Below, one piece after another: positions 33,765-43,111 of a DNA stretch of 64,000 nucleotides (position 1 is its first letter; each line of letters starts with the position of its first letter). The notes beneath the pieces are model-generated. The model had not been told where the DNA came from. It did no database searches and saw only the letters and a list, made by a program, of their open reading frames with translations. This DNA is from Edaphobacter lichenicola (lineage in GTDB: Bacteria > Acidobacteriota > Terriglobia > Terriglobales > Acidobacteriaceae). Position numbers and translations under genes: made by a program. The stretch is from NCBI RefSeq assembly GCF_025264645.1, contig NZ_CP073696.1:4650001-4714000 (forward strand), read 5' to 3'.

Positions 33765-35999
33765 ATGTTCATTCGAGGTCTATGCCTTCTCGCAGGTTTT
33801 CTTTTCGCCAACTTTGCATGTGCGGCTGAACGCGACGCAGTGTCTTACGTCAATCCGTTGATTGGTACACAGAAAAGTGCGATCGGGTATGGGGGCACAA
33901 TGCCGTTTGTCACCCCACCGTTCGGTATGACGAACTGGACGCCTCAAACACGGCAGAACAAGATAAGTGTCACTTCTTATAACTATGACGACACGACGAT
34001 CTCTGGTTTCATTGGCACGCACCAACCTGCAATATGGATGGGCGACTACGGCTATGTGACGCTTATGCCTCAAACCGGTGAGCTGCGAACATCTCCCGAA
34101 GATCGCAAATTGCCGTATTGGCACGACAGGGAGACGACGCGACCCGATTACTATGGCGTATTCCTCGACACTGCGCACGGCAACAATATCCACGCTGAAA
34201 TGACGGCGACAGAACGCTGTGCAATGTTGCGGTTTCATTTTCCAAAAAGTGGAGTTGCACGGGTGCTGGTGGAGGCTTCTCGGCCAGGTGTTCGCGGATA
34301 CGCTGCTGTTAATGTGCAGGCGCATGAGATCACTGGTTACAATCCGCATCGCATGGATGCACACCTGGGACCATACGAACTCCCTAACTTCAAAGGCTAT
34401 TTTGTCATCCAGTTTCGGCAGGCTCCAACCGAAGCAAAGACTTACGGTATGGAAGACAGTACTGCCCGGAAAAGCCTTGGAGCATATGCAGAATTCCGAG
34501 CAGGTGAAACGGTCGATGTACGCGTTGGGACTTCGTTTTTGAGTGTTGATCAGGCCCGATCCAATCTCGAACACGAGATGCCCGAGTGGAACTTCGAAGC
34601 TGTTAGGCAGCGATTGCAGACCGTTTGGGATGAAAAGCTAAGCCGGATGCAAGTGAGTGGTGCAACAGATCAGGAAAAGACTCGACTTTACACCGCGCTC
34701 TATCATGCGCTGCTGTATCCTCGAATCTTTTCCGAAGACGGCCACTATTACAGTGCCTTCGACGATCAGGTGCATGCAGGTGAGAGCTACACCGCATATT
34801 CGATCTGGGACACCTTTCGCGCAGAGAACAGCCTCCTGACATTGCTTGCGCCGGAGCGAATCGACGGCATGATCTCGGCATTGCTGCAGAACTATAAAGA
34901 AGGGGGATGGATGCCGAAGTGGCCAAACCCAAGTTACACCAACATCATGATAGGCACACATGCGGACTCGCTCGTCGCCGAGGCAGTACGCAAGGGGTTT
35001 CATGGCTTCGATCGCGAATTAGCATGGCAAGCTGTCTACAAGGATGCAATGACTCCTCCCGACGGAGATACAACGCGTCGTTGGCTGGACCGCGAAGAGC
35101 ACACACCGTATGAAGCACGCGGAGGCCTCACGTACTACAAGCAACTTGGATTTATTCCGACGGATAAAACCGACGAAGCGTCCTCACGCACGCTGGAGGA
35201 CAGTTATGACGACTGGTGCGTCGCACAGGTCGCGAAGGCAACCGGTCGTGAAGCAGATTATCGGTTCTTCCTGCACCGTTCCTTGAACGATCGTCACCTC
35301 TACAACCCGGAGCTAGGCCTGATGAACGGCAAAACGTCCGACGGAAGATGGGCTCCCATCGGCGGACCAAGAGATACGTCTGGCAATCGATCGATCGCAG
35401 GTTGGACTGAAGGTGATGCGTGGGCGTACACGTGGGCGCCCCTGCACGATCAAGCCGGCTTGATGCAACTAATCGGAGGAGCCGAAGCGTACGATGCAAA
35501 ACTCGATCTTCATTTCAGCGGCGGACACAATGTGCATCAGAACGAGCCGAGCCATCACTATGGATACCTTTACGACTTTGGAGGTCAGCCATGGAAGACA
35601 CAGGCGAAGGTGCGAGAAATCGCCGCAGCGGAGTATGGCTACGACGCCGGAGGTCTGGATGGCGACGATGACTGCGGCCAAATGTCGGCCTGGTTGCTGT
35701 TCACAGCAATGGGTTTCTATCCAGTGAATCCAGCCAGCGGCGAGTTCATGATCGGAAGTCCGATGTACAGAAACATGACATTGAAACTAGACACCGGCAA
35801 GATTCTTCAAATAGAAGCTGAGAATAACTCTCCGAAGAACGTATATATCCAGTCCGCGACCCTCAACGATAAACCACTCGATCTCCCGATCATCACATGG
35901 GAACAGATTCAGGCTGGCGCGAAGCTGCATTTTGTGATGGGTCCACAACCATCTCACTGGGCAAGTAACTGGCGTCCTAATCTGATTCCTACGAAATAG
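33765..35999 (+). CDS. GH92 exo-alpha-mannosidase, secreted
   Basis: The frame extends from ATG 33705 but ATG 33765 puts a clean signal peptide (FIRGLCLLAGFLFANFACAA) at the N-terminus, giving 744 residues. Neither start has a strong ribosome site. GH92 hallmarks run along the protein: GGTMPFVTPPFGMTNW, DTFRAENSLLTLLAPERI, NYKEGGWMPKWPNPSYTNIMIGTHAD, and DDDCGQMSAWLLFTAMGFYPV carrying the general acid/base region of the family. These Ca-dependent enzymes trim alpha-1,2, -1,3 or -1,4 mannose from high-mannose N-glycans or fungal mannans. Its position after the GalNAc locus suggests coordinated glycoprotein breakdown. Confidence 0.9.
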   Translation: MFIRGLCLLAGFLFANFACAAERDAVSYVNPLIGTQKSAIGYGGTMPFVTPPFGMTNWTPQTRQNKISVTSYNYDDTTISGFIGTHQPAIWMGDYGYVTLMPQTGELRTSPEDRKLPYWHDRETTRPDYYGVFLDTAHGNNIHAEMTATERCAMLRFHFPKSGVARVLVEASRPGVRGYAAVNVQAHEITGYNPHRMDAHLGPYELPNFKGYFVIQFRQAPTEAKTYGMEDSTARKSLGAYAEFRAGETVDVRVGTSFLSVDQARSNLEHEMPEWNFEAVRQRLQTVWDEKLSRMQVSGATDQEKTRLYTALYHALLYPRIFSEDGHYYSAFDDQVHAGESYTAYSIWDTFRAENSLLTLLAPERIDGMISALLQNYKEGGWMPKWPNPSYTNIMIGTHADSLVAEAVRKGFHGFDRELAWQAVYKDAMTPPDGDTTRRWLDREEHTPYEARGGLTYYKQLGFIPTDKTDEASSRTLEDSYDDWCVAQVAKATGREADYRFFLHRSLNDRHLYNPELGLMNGKTSDGRWAPIGGPRDTSGNRSIAGWTEGDAWAYTWAPLHDQAGLMQLIGGAEAYDAKLDLHFSGGHNVHQNEPSHHYGYLYDFGGQPWKTQAKVREIAAAEYGYDAGGLDGDDDCGQMSAWLLFTAMGFYPVNPASGEFMIGSPMYRNMTLKLDTGKILQIEAENNSPKNVYIQSATLNDKPLDLPIITWEQIQAGAKLHFVMGPQPSHWASNWRPNLIPTK

Positions 36000-36201
36000 T
36001 CATTGGCAGACCGGACACAGAATCCTGTCTAACCGGATATTCGTGCTGTCCGCTCGTGAACAGCGGAGTTGCGAATCTGGTCACTTACGAAACGATGTAT
36101 TGAAACTCACTCTATAGGAATCAATCAGGTACGGGAGTTTCGGGTTGGTCGTTTGGGTGCTCCTTTTGAGCGGGCTGCTCTCTGTCTACGGAGCGAACGC
36201 T

Positions 36202-38637
36202 ATGTCCACGCTGTTTCAGGATCTCCGCTATGCCTTACGTCAGTTGGTCAAGAGTCCCGGATTTACACTGACTGCGATTATCTCGTTGACCCTCGGGATT
36301 GGGGCGACGACTGCGGTGTTCAGCATTGTTCATGCGGTGCTGATGAATCCTTATCCTTATGCGGCTCCGGATCGGATGGTCCATCTGCGGCTGGGGGACA
36401 AGAGCGGGCGGGAGAATGGGTTTGGGCTGACGGGCGCGCAGTATCAGGAGATTCGGCGGTCGCCGGTGGTAGAGAGCGCCTTCATGGAGGAGACCTGGAA
36501 CCTGACGGTGACGGGCCATGATCTGCCGGAGGATGTAAATGGCGTTTACATGACCTCGAACAGCTTCGAGCACCTGGGCGTGCCGGCGGCTTTGGGGCGA
36601 GGGCTGATTTCGGCCGACGCTGTCGATGGGCTGGATCCGCAGCCGGTGGTGGTGTTGGGGTTCAAGTTCTGGCAGCGGCACTTCAACGCGGACCCCAAGG
36701 TGCTGGGGCAGACCCTGCAACTCGTTCGCAAGAATTACACGATTGTAGGTGTGGCGGCGCAGCGATTCACCTGGGAGGACGGAGACGTGTACCTGCCGTT
36801 GAAGGTGACGCAGGATCCGACGAAATCGGATTACGTGGGACTGAGGCTGAAGCCAGGCGTGACGCATCAAGCGGCGGTGGCGGCTTTGACGCCGATGATT
36901 ATGCAGTTTGCGAAGGATACGCCGAAGCATTTTCCGACGGATCACTTCGAGTTTTTATTGGCGGGGCTGAACGAAGACTTTGTTAAACAACTGGGAGGGA
37001 CGCTGTATCTGCTGTTTGGTGCGGTAGCGTTTCTTCTGTTGATTGGGTGTAGCAATGTGTCGATCTTGCTGATGGCCCGTGGGACGTCGCGGCAGCACGA
37101 GTTGGCAGTGCGGATGGCGGTTGGAGCGACAAGAGGTCGTGTGATTCGGCAGTTGTTAACGGAGGCACTGATCCTGTCGCTAACTGGCGCGGCGCTGGGA
37201 GTGTTGCTGGCCTACAAGCTCCTCGCGGTAGTTGTGTCGATGCTGCCGCAGTACTCGTTTCCGCATGAAGCCGCAATTCAAATTAATTTGCCAGTACTGT
37301 TCTTTAGCGTGGTGGTTGCGCTCCTAACTGGAGTGCTGTTTGGTCTATGGCCTGCGTTGCAGCTTTCGCGCCCGGATGTTGGACAGGTGATGCAGGCAGG
37401 AACGCGCAAGATCGCGGGGAGCATCAGCGGAAAGGCGACAAACAATCTGTTGATTGGGGGACAGATTGCGCTGACGCTGGTGATGCTGGCCGGCGCAGGC
37501 GCGGCGATCCAAGGCTTCTTGAAGTTGATGCATACGTCGCTGGGGTATGACCCGCACAATGTGATGTCGGTGGGCATTCCGGTGCATGACGGGACCTATA
37601 AGACGTGGGCGGCTCGGTCGGCTTACTTTGAGCAGCTTCGTGCGCGAGTGTCGACGGTGCCGGGAGTGAAGATGACGGCTATATCAAGCAACGCGACACC
37701 GCCGTCGAACGGATTTCCCACGGTGGTGGAGTTTCTGGGCAAGTCGGCGCAGGATTCGCAGAAAGTTTTGATCAACGTTGTGAGCCCGACTTACTTCCCG
37801 TTGTTGCGAGTGCCGAAGATACAGGGACGCATCTGGGATGAGACGGAGGATAGGGACGGGGCGCGGGTGACAGTGATCAACGAGACGATGGCGCGTCTGT
37901 ATTTTCCCAATGGTGACGCGGTGGGACACTCGATGAAGATACCGGCGCTCAAGGAGGAGCCGCCGTACACGCTTATGGCGCCAGGTGCTGACGATTGGCT
38001 GCAGATCGTCGGCGTTGTAGGAGACAAGAAGGACGATGGACTGATGAAGCCGGTTGCGCCGGAGGCGTTTGTGCCGTCCACGCTTACGATGCGGATGTAT
38101 ACGCAGATCCTGGTGCGCTCGGATGTTTCGCCGCTGACGTTGTTGCATTCGATCGGTGCGCAGGTAAGTGCGGTCGACTCGGATCAGCAGGTGGGAGCGA
38201 ACGTACAGGACCTCGACCACTGGATATCGAACGAGCAGTATTGGCAACAGCAGAGGCTGGTGGCGTGGTTGTTTGGCGCATTTGCGGTGCTGGCGCTATC
38301 GCTGGCAGCGGTAGGACTGTATAGCGTGGTGTCGTATACGGTGGCGCAGCGTACCGGTGAGTTCGGGATTCGGATGGCGCTTGGAGCACAGCGGGAGCAT
38401 GTGTTGCGGATTGTGTTTCAGTCAACGGTGACGAGTGTTGCGGGCGGTATCGGTGTGGGGCTGGCTCTGACGATTGTGTTGCAGCGGCTGATGTCGCATT
38501 GGGCGGAGGGAAGCTCACGCGATCCGTTGATCCTGCTGGTCGTGTTGCTTGTGCTGAGTGGGGTGGCGCTGATTGCGTGTGCCGTACCGGCACGGCGGGC
38601 TTCGTTGGTCGATCCGGTGACGGCGCTGCGTAACTAG
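36202..38637 (+). CDS. ADOP-family (acidobacterial duplicated orphan) ABC permease
   Basis: Start ATG 36202 has GGAG 9 bp upstream and gives 811 residues beginning MSTLFQDLRYALRQL, the usual N-terminus of this family. The protein has the doubled MacB layout: a membrane helix and MacB periplasmic core domain (about 20-250), three FtsX-type helices (about 265-385; SRQHELAVRMAVGATRGRVIRQLL), then a second core domain (about 430-660) and three more helices ending in PARRASLVDPVTALRN. No ATPase or MFP partner gene adjoins it, which is normal for this orphan family. The transported substrate is unknown; export of peptides or lipids is possible. Confidence 0.9.
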   Translation: MSTLFQDLRYALRQLVKSPGFTLTAIISLTLGIGATTAVFSIVHAVLMNPYPYAAPDRMVHLRLGDKSGRENGFGLTGAQYQEIRRSPVVESAFMEETWNLTVTGHDLPEDVNGVYMTSNSFEHLGVPAALGRGLISADAVDGLDPQPVVVLGFKFWQRHFNADPKVLGQTLQLVRKNYTIVGVAAQRFTWEDGDVYLPLKVTQDPTKSDYVGLRLKPGVTHQAAVAALTPMIMQFAKDTPKHFPTDHFEFLLAGLNEDFVKQLGGTLYLLFGAVAFLLLIGCSNVSILLMARGTSRQHELAVRMAVGATRGRVIRQLLTEALILSLTGAALGVLLAYKLLAVVVSMLPQYSFPHEAAIQINLPVLFFSVVVALLTGVLFGLWPALQLSRPDVGQVMQAGTRKIAGSISGKATNNLLIGGQIALTLVMLAGAGAAIQGFLKLMHTSLGYDPHNVMSVGIPVHDGTYKTWAARSAYFEQLRARVSTVPGVKMTAISSNATPPSNGFPTVVEFLGKSAQDSQKVLINVVSPTYFPLLRVPKIQGRIWDETEDRDGARVTVINETMARLYFPNGDAVGHSMKIPALKEEPPYTLMAPGADDWLQIVGVVGDKKDDGLMKPVAPEAFVPSTLTMRMYTQILVRSDVSPLTLLHSIGAQVSAVDSDQQVGANVQDLDHWISNEQYWQQQRLVAWLFGAFAVLALSLAAVGLYSVVSYTVAQRTGEFGIRMALGAQREHVLRIVFQSTVTSVAGGIGVGLALTIVLQRLMSHWAEGSSRDPLILLVVLLVLSGVALIACAVPARRASLVDPVTALRN

Positions 38638-38875
38638 CTCTGCCTGGCGCACAGCTTTGGCCGGCGGATGACTGGTCTGCCCCGTGCGGCCGGGTGGGGA
38701 CTCCAGAATTGGAGTGCTGCGTCTACGCAGATCTCGACACAACTACCTCCGGTTCAATAACGAGTCAAACTGGCAGAAGGGGTGCGGCTTCGGTCGTGCC
38801 CCATCTTGTACGTGCTCTGTTTGTGCGAGGAATGGAGAATTCAGCGTATTTTTAAATGCAGCGGAGGTTTTGGCC

Positions 38876-40054
38876 ATGGTTTCCACAGAGACTTCGGTAG
38901 GTTTGCGTTTGAGTGAGCTGGCACCGCGCCTGGTGCAATCAGAGATTCGCGCGATGACGATGGAGTGCGACCGGATGGGTGGAGTGAATCTGGCGCAGGG
39001 CGTGTGTGACACCGAGGTTCCCGAAGTGGTGGCGGAGGGGGCGATTCGCGCGATTCGGGATGGGCTGAATATCTACACGCGCCTCGACGGAATTGCGCGT
39101 CTGCGGAAGGCGATCGCGGAGAAGGTGGAGCGAACGCTGGGGATCTCTGTCGATCCGGAGCGCGAGGTGCTGGTCACGAGCGGTGCCACGGGTGCCTTTC
39201 AGGCAGCAGCGATGGCGCTGTTGAATCAGGGGGATGAGGTCTTGGTGTTTGAGCCGTTCTATGGGTATCACGTCGGCACACTGAACTCCCTGCGGGTCCG
39301 TGCGGTGCCGGTGGCGCTGATTGAGCCTGATTGGGAGCTGGATCTTGCGGCAGTGAAGGCGGCGATCACGCCGAAGACACGGGCGATGGTGGTCAATACG
39401 CCGTCAAACCCGGCAGGCAAAGTATTCACGCTGAGCGAGCTGGAGGGGTTAGCGAAGATCGCGGAGGAGTTCGATCTGTTCGTGTTTACGGATGAGATCT
39501 ATGAGCACTTCATCTACGGCGGCGCAAAGCACGTCAGTCCGATGACGATCCCAGGGATGCGGGAACGAACAATCTTGATGTCCGGGTTCTCGAAGACGTT
39601 TTCGGTGACGGGTTGGAGGGTTGGGTATCTGGTTGCTGATGCGAAGTGGGTGGGGTCGATTGGGTACTTTCATGATTTGACGTATGTCTGTGCGCCGGCG
39701 CCGATGCAGCAAGGGTGTGCCGATGGCGTGGAGAAGCTGGGGCAGGACTTTTACAAAGGGTTGGCGCGGGAGCACGAGGTGAAGCGCACGATGATCGTCG
39801 ATGCGCTGAGGGATGCGGGGATGGATCCGCATGTGCCGGATGGCGCGTACTACGTACTTGCTTCGGCAAAGAATCTCCCGGGAGAGACCGCGGCGCAGAA
39901 GGCGAGGGCGCTGCTGGCAAAGACAGGCGTGGCTTCGGTGGCGGGGCCGGCTTTTTTCAGGCCCGGCAAGGGTGAGAATCTGCTGCGGTTTTGCTTCGCG
40001 AAGAGGGATAAGGATCTTGCGGAGGCTTGCAGGCGGCTGCGGGCTCTGAGTTAG
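38876..40054 (+). CDS. PLP-dependent aminotransferase, class I/II
   Basis: ATG 38876 with GGAGG 8 bp upstream gives 392 residues and removes 64 residues of unlikely leader in the longer frame. Fold type I landmarks are clear: GAFQAAAMAL after TSGATG (cofactor phosphate loop), NTPSNPAGKVF, FTDEIYEHFIY (the cofactor-ring Asp) and SGFSKTFSVTGWRVGY with the PLP lysine. It resembles the aspartate/kynurenine-oxoglutarate aminotransferase branch. Amino-acid specificity is not determinable here. It stands between the ADOP permease and a small conserved-looking ORF on the same strand. Confidence 0.88.
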   Translation: MVSTETSVGLRLSELAPRLVQSEIRAMTMECDRMGGVNLAQGVCDTEVPEVVAEGAIRAIRDGLNIYTRLDGIARLRKAIAEKVERTLGISVDPEREVLVTSGATGAFQAAAMALLNQGDEVLVFEPFYGYHVGTLNSLRVRAVPVALIEPDWELDLAAVKAAITPKTRAMVVNTPSNPAGKVFTLSELEGLAKIAEEFDLFVFTDEIYEHFIYGGAKHVSPMTIPGMRERTILMSGFSKTFSVTGWRVGYLVADAKWVGSIGYFHDLTYVCAPAPMQQGCADGVEKLGQDFYKGLAREHEVKRTMIVDALRDAGMDPHVPDGAYYVLASAKNLPGETAAQKARALLAKTGVASVAGPAFFRPGKGENLLRFCFAKRDKDLAEACRRLRALS

Positions 40055-40077
40055 AGATCGGCAGGTTCGTGGGTCTG

Positions 40078-40083
40078 TAAAAT
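40078..40083 (+). promoter_or_regulatory. Candidate -10 element before the 91-aa gene
   Basis: TAAAAT within TCTGTAAAATAT; a near-identical string precedes frr. It is only 10 bp before the ATG, so the leader would be very short or absent. Confidence 0.3.
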
Positions 40084-40093
40084 ATGAGATGGT

Positions 40094-40369
40094 ATGACGT
40101 CTTTTTCTGAAGTAACGCGGATTGAAGCTGCGATCAAGAACAAAAACTCGAAAGAGCTGGAGTGGTCGCTCTGGTACTGCCGAATGCGGCTGGCGGTGCC
40201 GTCTGCACTGCCGGGGGACGTGAAGTACTGGCGTGGGGTTGAGGTGCTGGTAAAAGAGGCGCTTGCTCCTCCGGTGGCGGCGAAGGTCTATCCGACGAAA
40301 AAGAAGAAGGCGAATCGAGGGTTGGGGCTCGGACCGGTGGACAAAGAGCAGGCGCCGGCTGAGGATTAG
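40094..40369 (+). CDS. Small hypothetical protein
   Basis: The 91-residue product is charged and soluble, with an amphipathic N-terminal half (EVTRIEAAIKNKNSKELEWSLWYCRMRL), a GDVKYWRGVEVLVKEAL segment and a basic-then-acidic tail (PTKKKKANRGLG). I recognise no family. It lies between the aminotransferase and frr, all on the plus strand, with normal codon usage, so it is probably a real gene. AGATGG precedes the ATG. Confidence 0.6.
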   Translation: MTSFSEVTRIEAAIKNKNSKELEWSLWYCRMRLAVPSALPGDVKYWRGVEVLVKEALAPPVAAKVYPTKKKKANRGLGLGPVDKEQAPAED

Positions 40370-40415
40370 GGCTCGGTTTTTGTTGGCTCGACTCGCATGG
40401 TTGGTTACGTCTCTG

Positions 40416-40421
40416 TAAAAT
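40416..40421 (+). promoter_or_regulatory. Candidate -10 element of frr
   Basis: TAAAAT within CTCTGTAAAATATCGAG, 24 bp before the frr start. No convincing -35 was found. Confidence 0.35.
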
Positions 40422-40445
40422 ATCGAGTGCAGTAGAGGAGAACGT

Positions 40446-41030
40446 ATGGCATCAGCAATGGCAGGGATTGAAGCGTTGAAGGGTACACATCAGCAGCTGC
40501 GGTCGCGGATGGAGAGCTCGGTCGAAGACTTTCGCGGGCATCTGTTGTCGGCGCGAACCGGACGGGCGAATGTGCATATGCTCGACCAGATCAAGGTCGA
40601 TTACTACGGCACGGATACTCCGGTGGCGCAGATGGGCCAGGTGAGTACGCCGGAGCCCACGCTGATTCTGGTGCAGCCCTACGATATGGCGATGGTTTCG
40701 GCGATCGAGAAGGCGATTCGAACCTCGGGAACGGGGTTGAATCCGATGACCGATGGGAAGGTGATTCGCGTGCCGGTGCCTCCGATGACCGAGGAGCGGC
40801 GCAAGGATGTGGTGAAACAGCTGAATAAGACGCTTGAGGACCACAAGACGGCGATCCGGAACATTCGGCGCGATGGCAACGATCAGATCAAGAAGGCCGC
40901 GAAGGATAAGCTGATCTCGGCCGATGATGAGAAGCGAGCCAACGAAGAGGTTCAGCAGTTGACCGATGTGGAGATCAAGCGGATCGAGGATTTGTTCAAG
41001 GCAAAGGAAAAAGAGATCATGACCGTCTGA
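40446..41030 (+). CDS. frr: Ribosome recycling factor
   Basis: RRF releases ribosomes from mRNA after termination together with EF-G. The 194-residue product is slightly longer than the usual 185 and has the complete family pattern: RTGRANVHMLDQIKVDYYGTDTPV (about 36-60), PTLILVQPYD, IRTSGTGLNPMTDGKVIRVPVPPMTEERRKD and KKAAKDKLISADDEKRANEEVQQLTD. GAGGAG lies 6 bp before the ATG. In many bacteria frr follows pyrH or tsf; here it does not. Confidence 0.97.
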   Translation: MASAMAGIEALKGTHQQLRSRMESSVEDFRGHLLSARTGRANVHMLDQIKVDYYGTDTPVAQMGQVSTPEPTLILVQPYDMAMVSAIEKAIRTSGTGLNPMTDGKVIRVPVPPMTEERRKDVVKQLNKTLEDHKTAIRNIRRDGNDQIKKAAKDKLISADDEKRANEEVQQLTDVEIKRIEDLFKAKEKEIMTV

Positions 41031-41070
41031 GCCAGTATGCGGGCGAGAAGCACTTCGGCGACGAAGGCAT

Positions 41071-41101
41071 AAGGTCGAGCTTGATTGCTCGGCCTTTTTG
41101 C
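41071..41101 (+). terminator. Rho-independent terminator after frr
   Basis: A 10-bp stem AAGGTCGAGC / GCTCGGCCTT (one G-U pair) encloses a 6-nt loop and runs into TTTTT (41095-41099). It lies 41 bp after the frr stop. Confidence 0.85.
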
Positions 41102-41228
41102 TTTGACGGCGGCTGCTTTGTCAGTCGATATGGCAACGGTACGGTCATGTTTCTCCAGTCTGTGCCGATGACGGAACAAGCCTCACTGTTTGTGCGTGGT
41201 GTTAAGTTCGCTGGGCTGGAGTTGGAGC

Positions 41229-41666
41229 ATGGAAGAGATCGAGGACCATCAAGAACATCAGGATCACGAGGCTCCTGAGGAACAAAAGAATCATGAGGAA
41301 CGGCGTCGGCTCGTTCCGGAGGGTGTTGTGGAGCGGCGGCAGCATACGCGGTACTCCATGGACGCGTGGGCAGAGGTGATGGTGAAGGATGGGACGATGC
41401 TCTTTCGTGGGCGTGTGCTCGATGTCAGCCAGGGAGGGTGCTACATCGAGACCGAGGCGCGACTCAGGTTGGCTCCCGGAACGCCAGTGGAGATCATCTT
41501 TCGGACGGCCGATCGGGTATTCCAATGCGAAGGCACGAGCAGGATGGTGAGGACGCGGGGAGCAGGCTTTTTGTTTGAGAGTATGAGCGTGAGGGTCCGC
41601 GTCGGGTTGGAGGGCTTGATTCGGGAGCTGAGCGAGACGGCAGAGGTGCCTCAGTTGGACGCTTAG
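41229..41666 (+). CDS. PilZ-domain protein
   Basis: From ATG 41229, preceded by GGAGTTGGAG, the product has 145 residues. A Glu/His-rich N-terminal tail (about 1-35) leads into a PilZ domain with both c-di-GMP-binding motifs: RRQHTR (RxxxR type, about 36-41) and DVSQGGCYIE (DxSxxG type, about 62-71). It therefore probably binds c-di-GMP and acts as a receptor in motility, secretion or polysaccharide control. The diguanylate cyclase at 54369 is one possible source of the signal, but it is far away. Confidence 0.85.
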   Translation: MEEIEDHQEHQDHEAPEEQKNHEERRRLVPEGVVERRQHTRYSMDAWAEVMVKDGTMLFRGRVLDVSQGGCYIETEARLRLAPGTPVEIIFRTADRVFQCEGTSRMVRTRGAGFLFESMSVRVRVGLEGLIRELSETAEVPQLDA

Positions 41667-41749
41667 ACGGGACGCCTGGCTGCGAAATCGAGGAGAGCGA
41701 GCCTCCGCGACGGCCACACTTCTCCGAGACCGATTCTGGTGGGCGACAC

Positions 41750-42232
41750 CTAGGTGGTGTGGTCGATGATGATCTTCCAGCCTTTGTCTGTTTTTTCGAA
41801 GACGAGGGAAAAAAGGCCTCCTGCGTTACCGCCATCCTTTTTGCCGCGGTCGAGGCGGTATTTACCGATAACGACGGCGAAGTTCTCGTCGAGGGTGCGG
41901 ACCTCGAGATCAGAGAAAGACAGGGTTCCCATCGCGGCGCGGGTAGGGTAGTCGCGCTTGTACTGGTCGATTAGCCCGGCATAGCCACGTGAGACCTGGT
42001 GAGTGATGAAGAGGGTGTCGGGGGCGTCCTTGTAGCTGCTGGCAAAGGTCTCGATGTCGCCTTTGTTCCAGGCGTCCTCTTGCGCGATGAGAACCTTGAT
42101 AACGTCCAGTTCCTGGCGAGAGGCGGTATGCAGGGGATTGGCATCTTGCGCGGGGAGGGTCACAGGTACAAGGAGAAGAAGGATGATGGTGGCAAGGCGG
42201 AGAGAAGAACGAAGCAACATGAGAGGCCTCAA
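41750..42232 (-). CDS. Secreted DUF4440 (SnoaL/NTF2-like) protein
   Basis: The 160-residue product has a signal peptide (about 1-28, ending TLPAQ) and one NTF2-like cone domain: EDAWNKGDIETFASSYKD, FITHQVSRGYAGLIDQYKRDYP, and the closing strands FAVVIGKYRLDR and KGWKIIIDHT. DUF4440 proteins resemble ketosteroid-isomerase folds but mostly lack a known activity. ATG 42232 or ATG 42220 could be the start. It is convergent with the PilZ gene and divergent from the nucleotidase gene. Confidence 0.82.
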   Translation of the reverse strand: MRPLMLLRSSLRLATIILLLLVPVTLPAQDANPLHTASRQELDVIKVLIAQEDAWNKGDIETFASSYKDAPDTLFITHQVSRGYAGLIDQYKRDYPTRAAMGTLSFSDLEVRTLDENFAVVIGKYRLDRGKKDGGNAGGLFSLVFEKTDKGWKIIIDHTT

Positions 42233-42572
42233 AGTAGATAGATGCTCTTCTGCGTCGGGTTGGGTAGCTATCTCATAGGACGGGTTCGAGCAGGGATTTG
42301 GATTGATGGTAGACGATCGCCGTGGGAGATGGAGATGAGTGAGTCTTCATACCGTAACTGTCTGGGCACCTTCGTACCCATGAAAAGCTGCGAAAAGTAA
42401 ATTCGGCGAGATGGTCAGGTGCATCGAATTGCGTATCACCTTTTGGTCGCTGGGCTTGATGCCCACCATGCCTACGACGGCAGCGATCCAGATAACATGG
42501 ACAAAACCACGAGAGCCCACATTTCTTTGGACACCACAAGGGACAACTGCTACAACAAAAAGCAGGACTGTA
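42233..42572. other. Intergenic region with no recognised feature
   Basis: The 340 bp between the divergent DUF4440 and deoxyribonucleotidase genes must carry their promoters. Overlapping short ORFs on both strands are unconvincing, and no RNA or strong hairpin was seen. Confidence 0.5.
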
Positions 42573-43100
42573 ATGCGCCGAATTTGTGTAGACATGGATG
42601 AAGTGATGGCAGATGCTCTTGGCGAGCACCTGTTGCGCTACAACAAGCACTTTGGCGAGAAGGTCACGCTCAAAGATCTGCAGGGAAAGTGGCTGTGGGA
42701 TGTGGTGTCGACCGACCGCCACGCGGTTCTGGATGCCTACTTGCGATCAGAGGACTTCTTTGAAGTTCTGGCCGTCATGCCGGAGTCCCAGCGTGTGCTG
42801 CATCGACTCCAGATGAACTATGAGGTCTTCATCGCAACAGCGGCGATGGAAGTTCCAACCTCATTTCAGGCCAAGTACCATTGGCTCGCAAAGCACTTTC
42901 CCTTCATTCCCGCTTCGCACATCGTCTACTGCGGCGACAAGAGTATCCTGCATGCGGACTACCTCATCGACGATAATCCACGCCAGTTGAGGCGCTTCAA
43001 GGGCGAAGGCATCCTCTACAACGCACCGCACAACGCTGGCGTGAAGGGCTACAAGCGGGTCAACGACTGGCTTGAAGTGGAGCAGCTCTTTTTATCTTAA
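42573..43100 (+). CDS. 5'(3')-deoxyribonucleotidase (HAD family)
   Basis: ATG 42573 with AGCAGGA upstream gives 175 residues starting MRRICVDMDEVMAD, which places the HAD nucleophile motif DMDEV at residues 7-11, as the NT5C family requires. Motif II lies near FIATAAMEVP and motif III/IV near YCGDKSILHADYLIDDNPRQL. The longer frame from 42411 adds 54 residues without homology features. Family members dephosphorylate deoxynucleoside monophosphates, balancing dNTP pools. It ends 11 bp before the convergent DUF2251-like gene. Confidence 0.88.
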   Translation: MRRICVDMDEVMADALGEHLLRYNKHFGEKVTLKDLQGKWLWDVVSTDRHAVLDAYLRSEDFFEVLAVMPESQRVLHRLQMNYEVFIATAAMEVPTSFQAKYHWLAKHFPFIPASHIVYCGDKSILHADYLIDDNPRQLRRFKGEGILYNAPHNAGVKGYKRVNDWLEVEQLFLS

Positions 43101-43111
43101 TAAGTTGCTCT

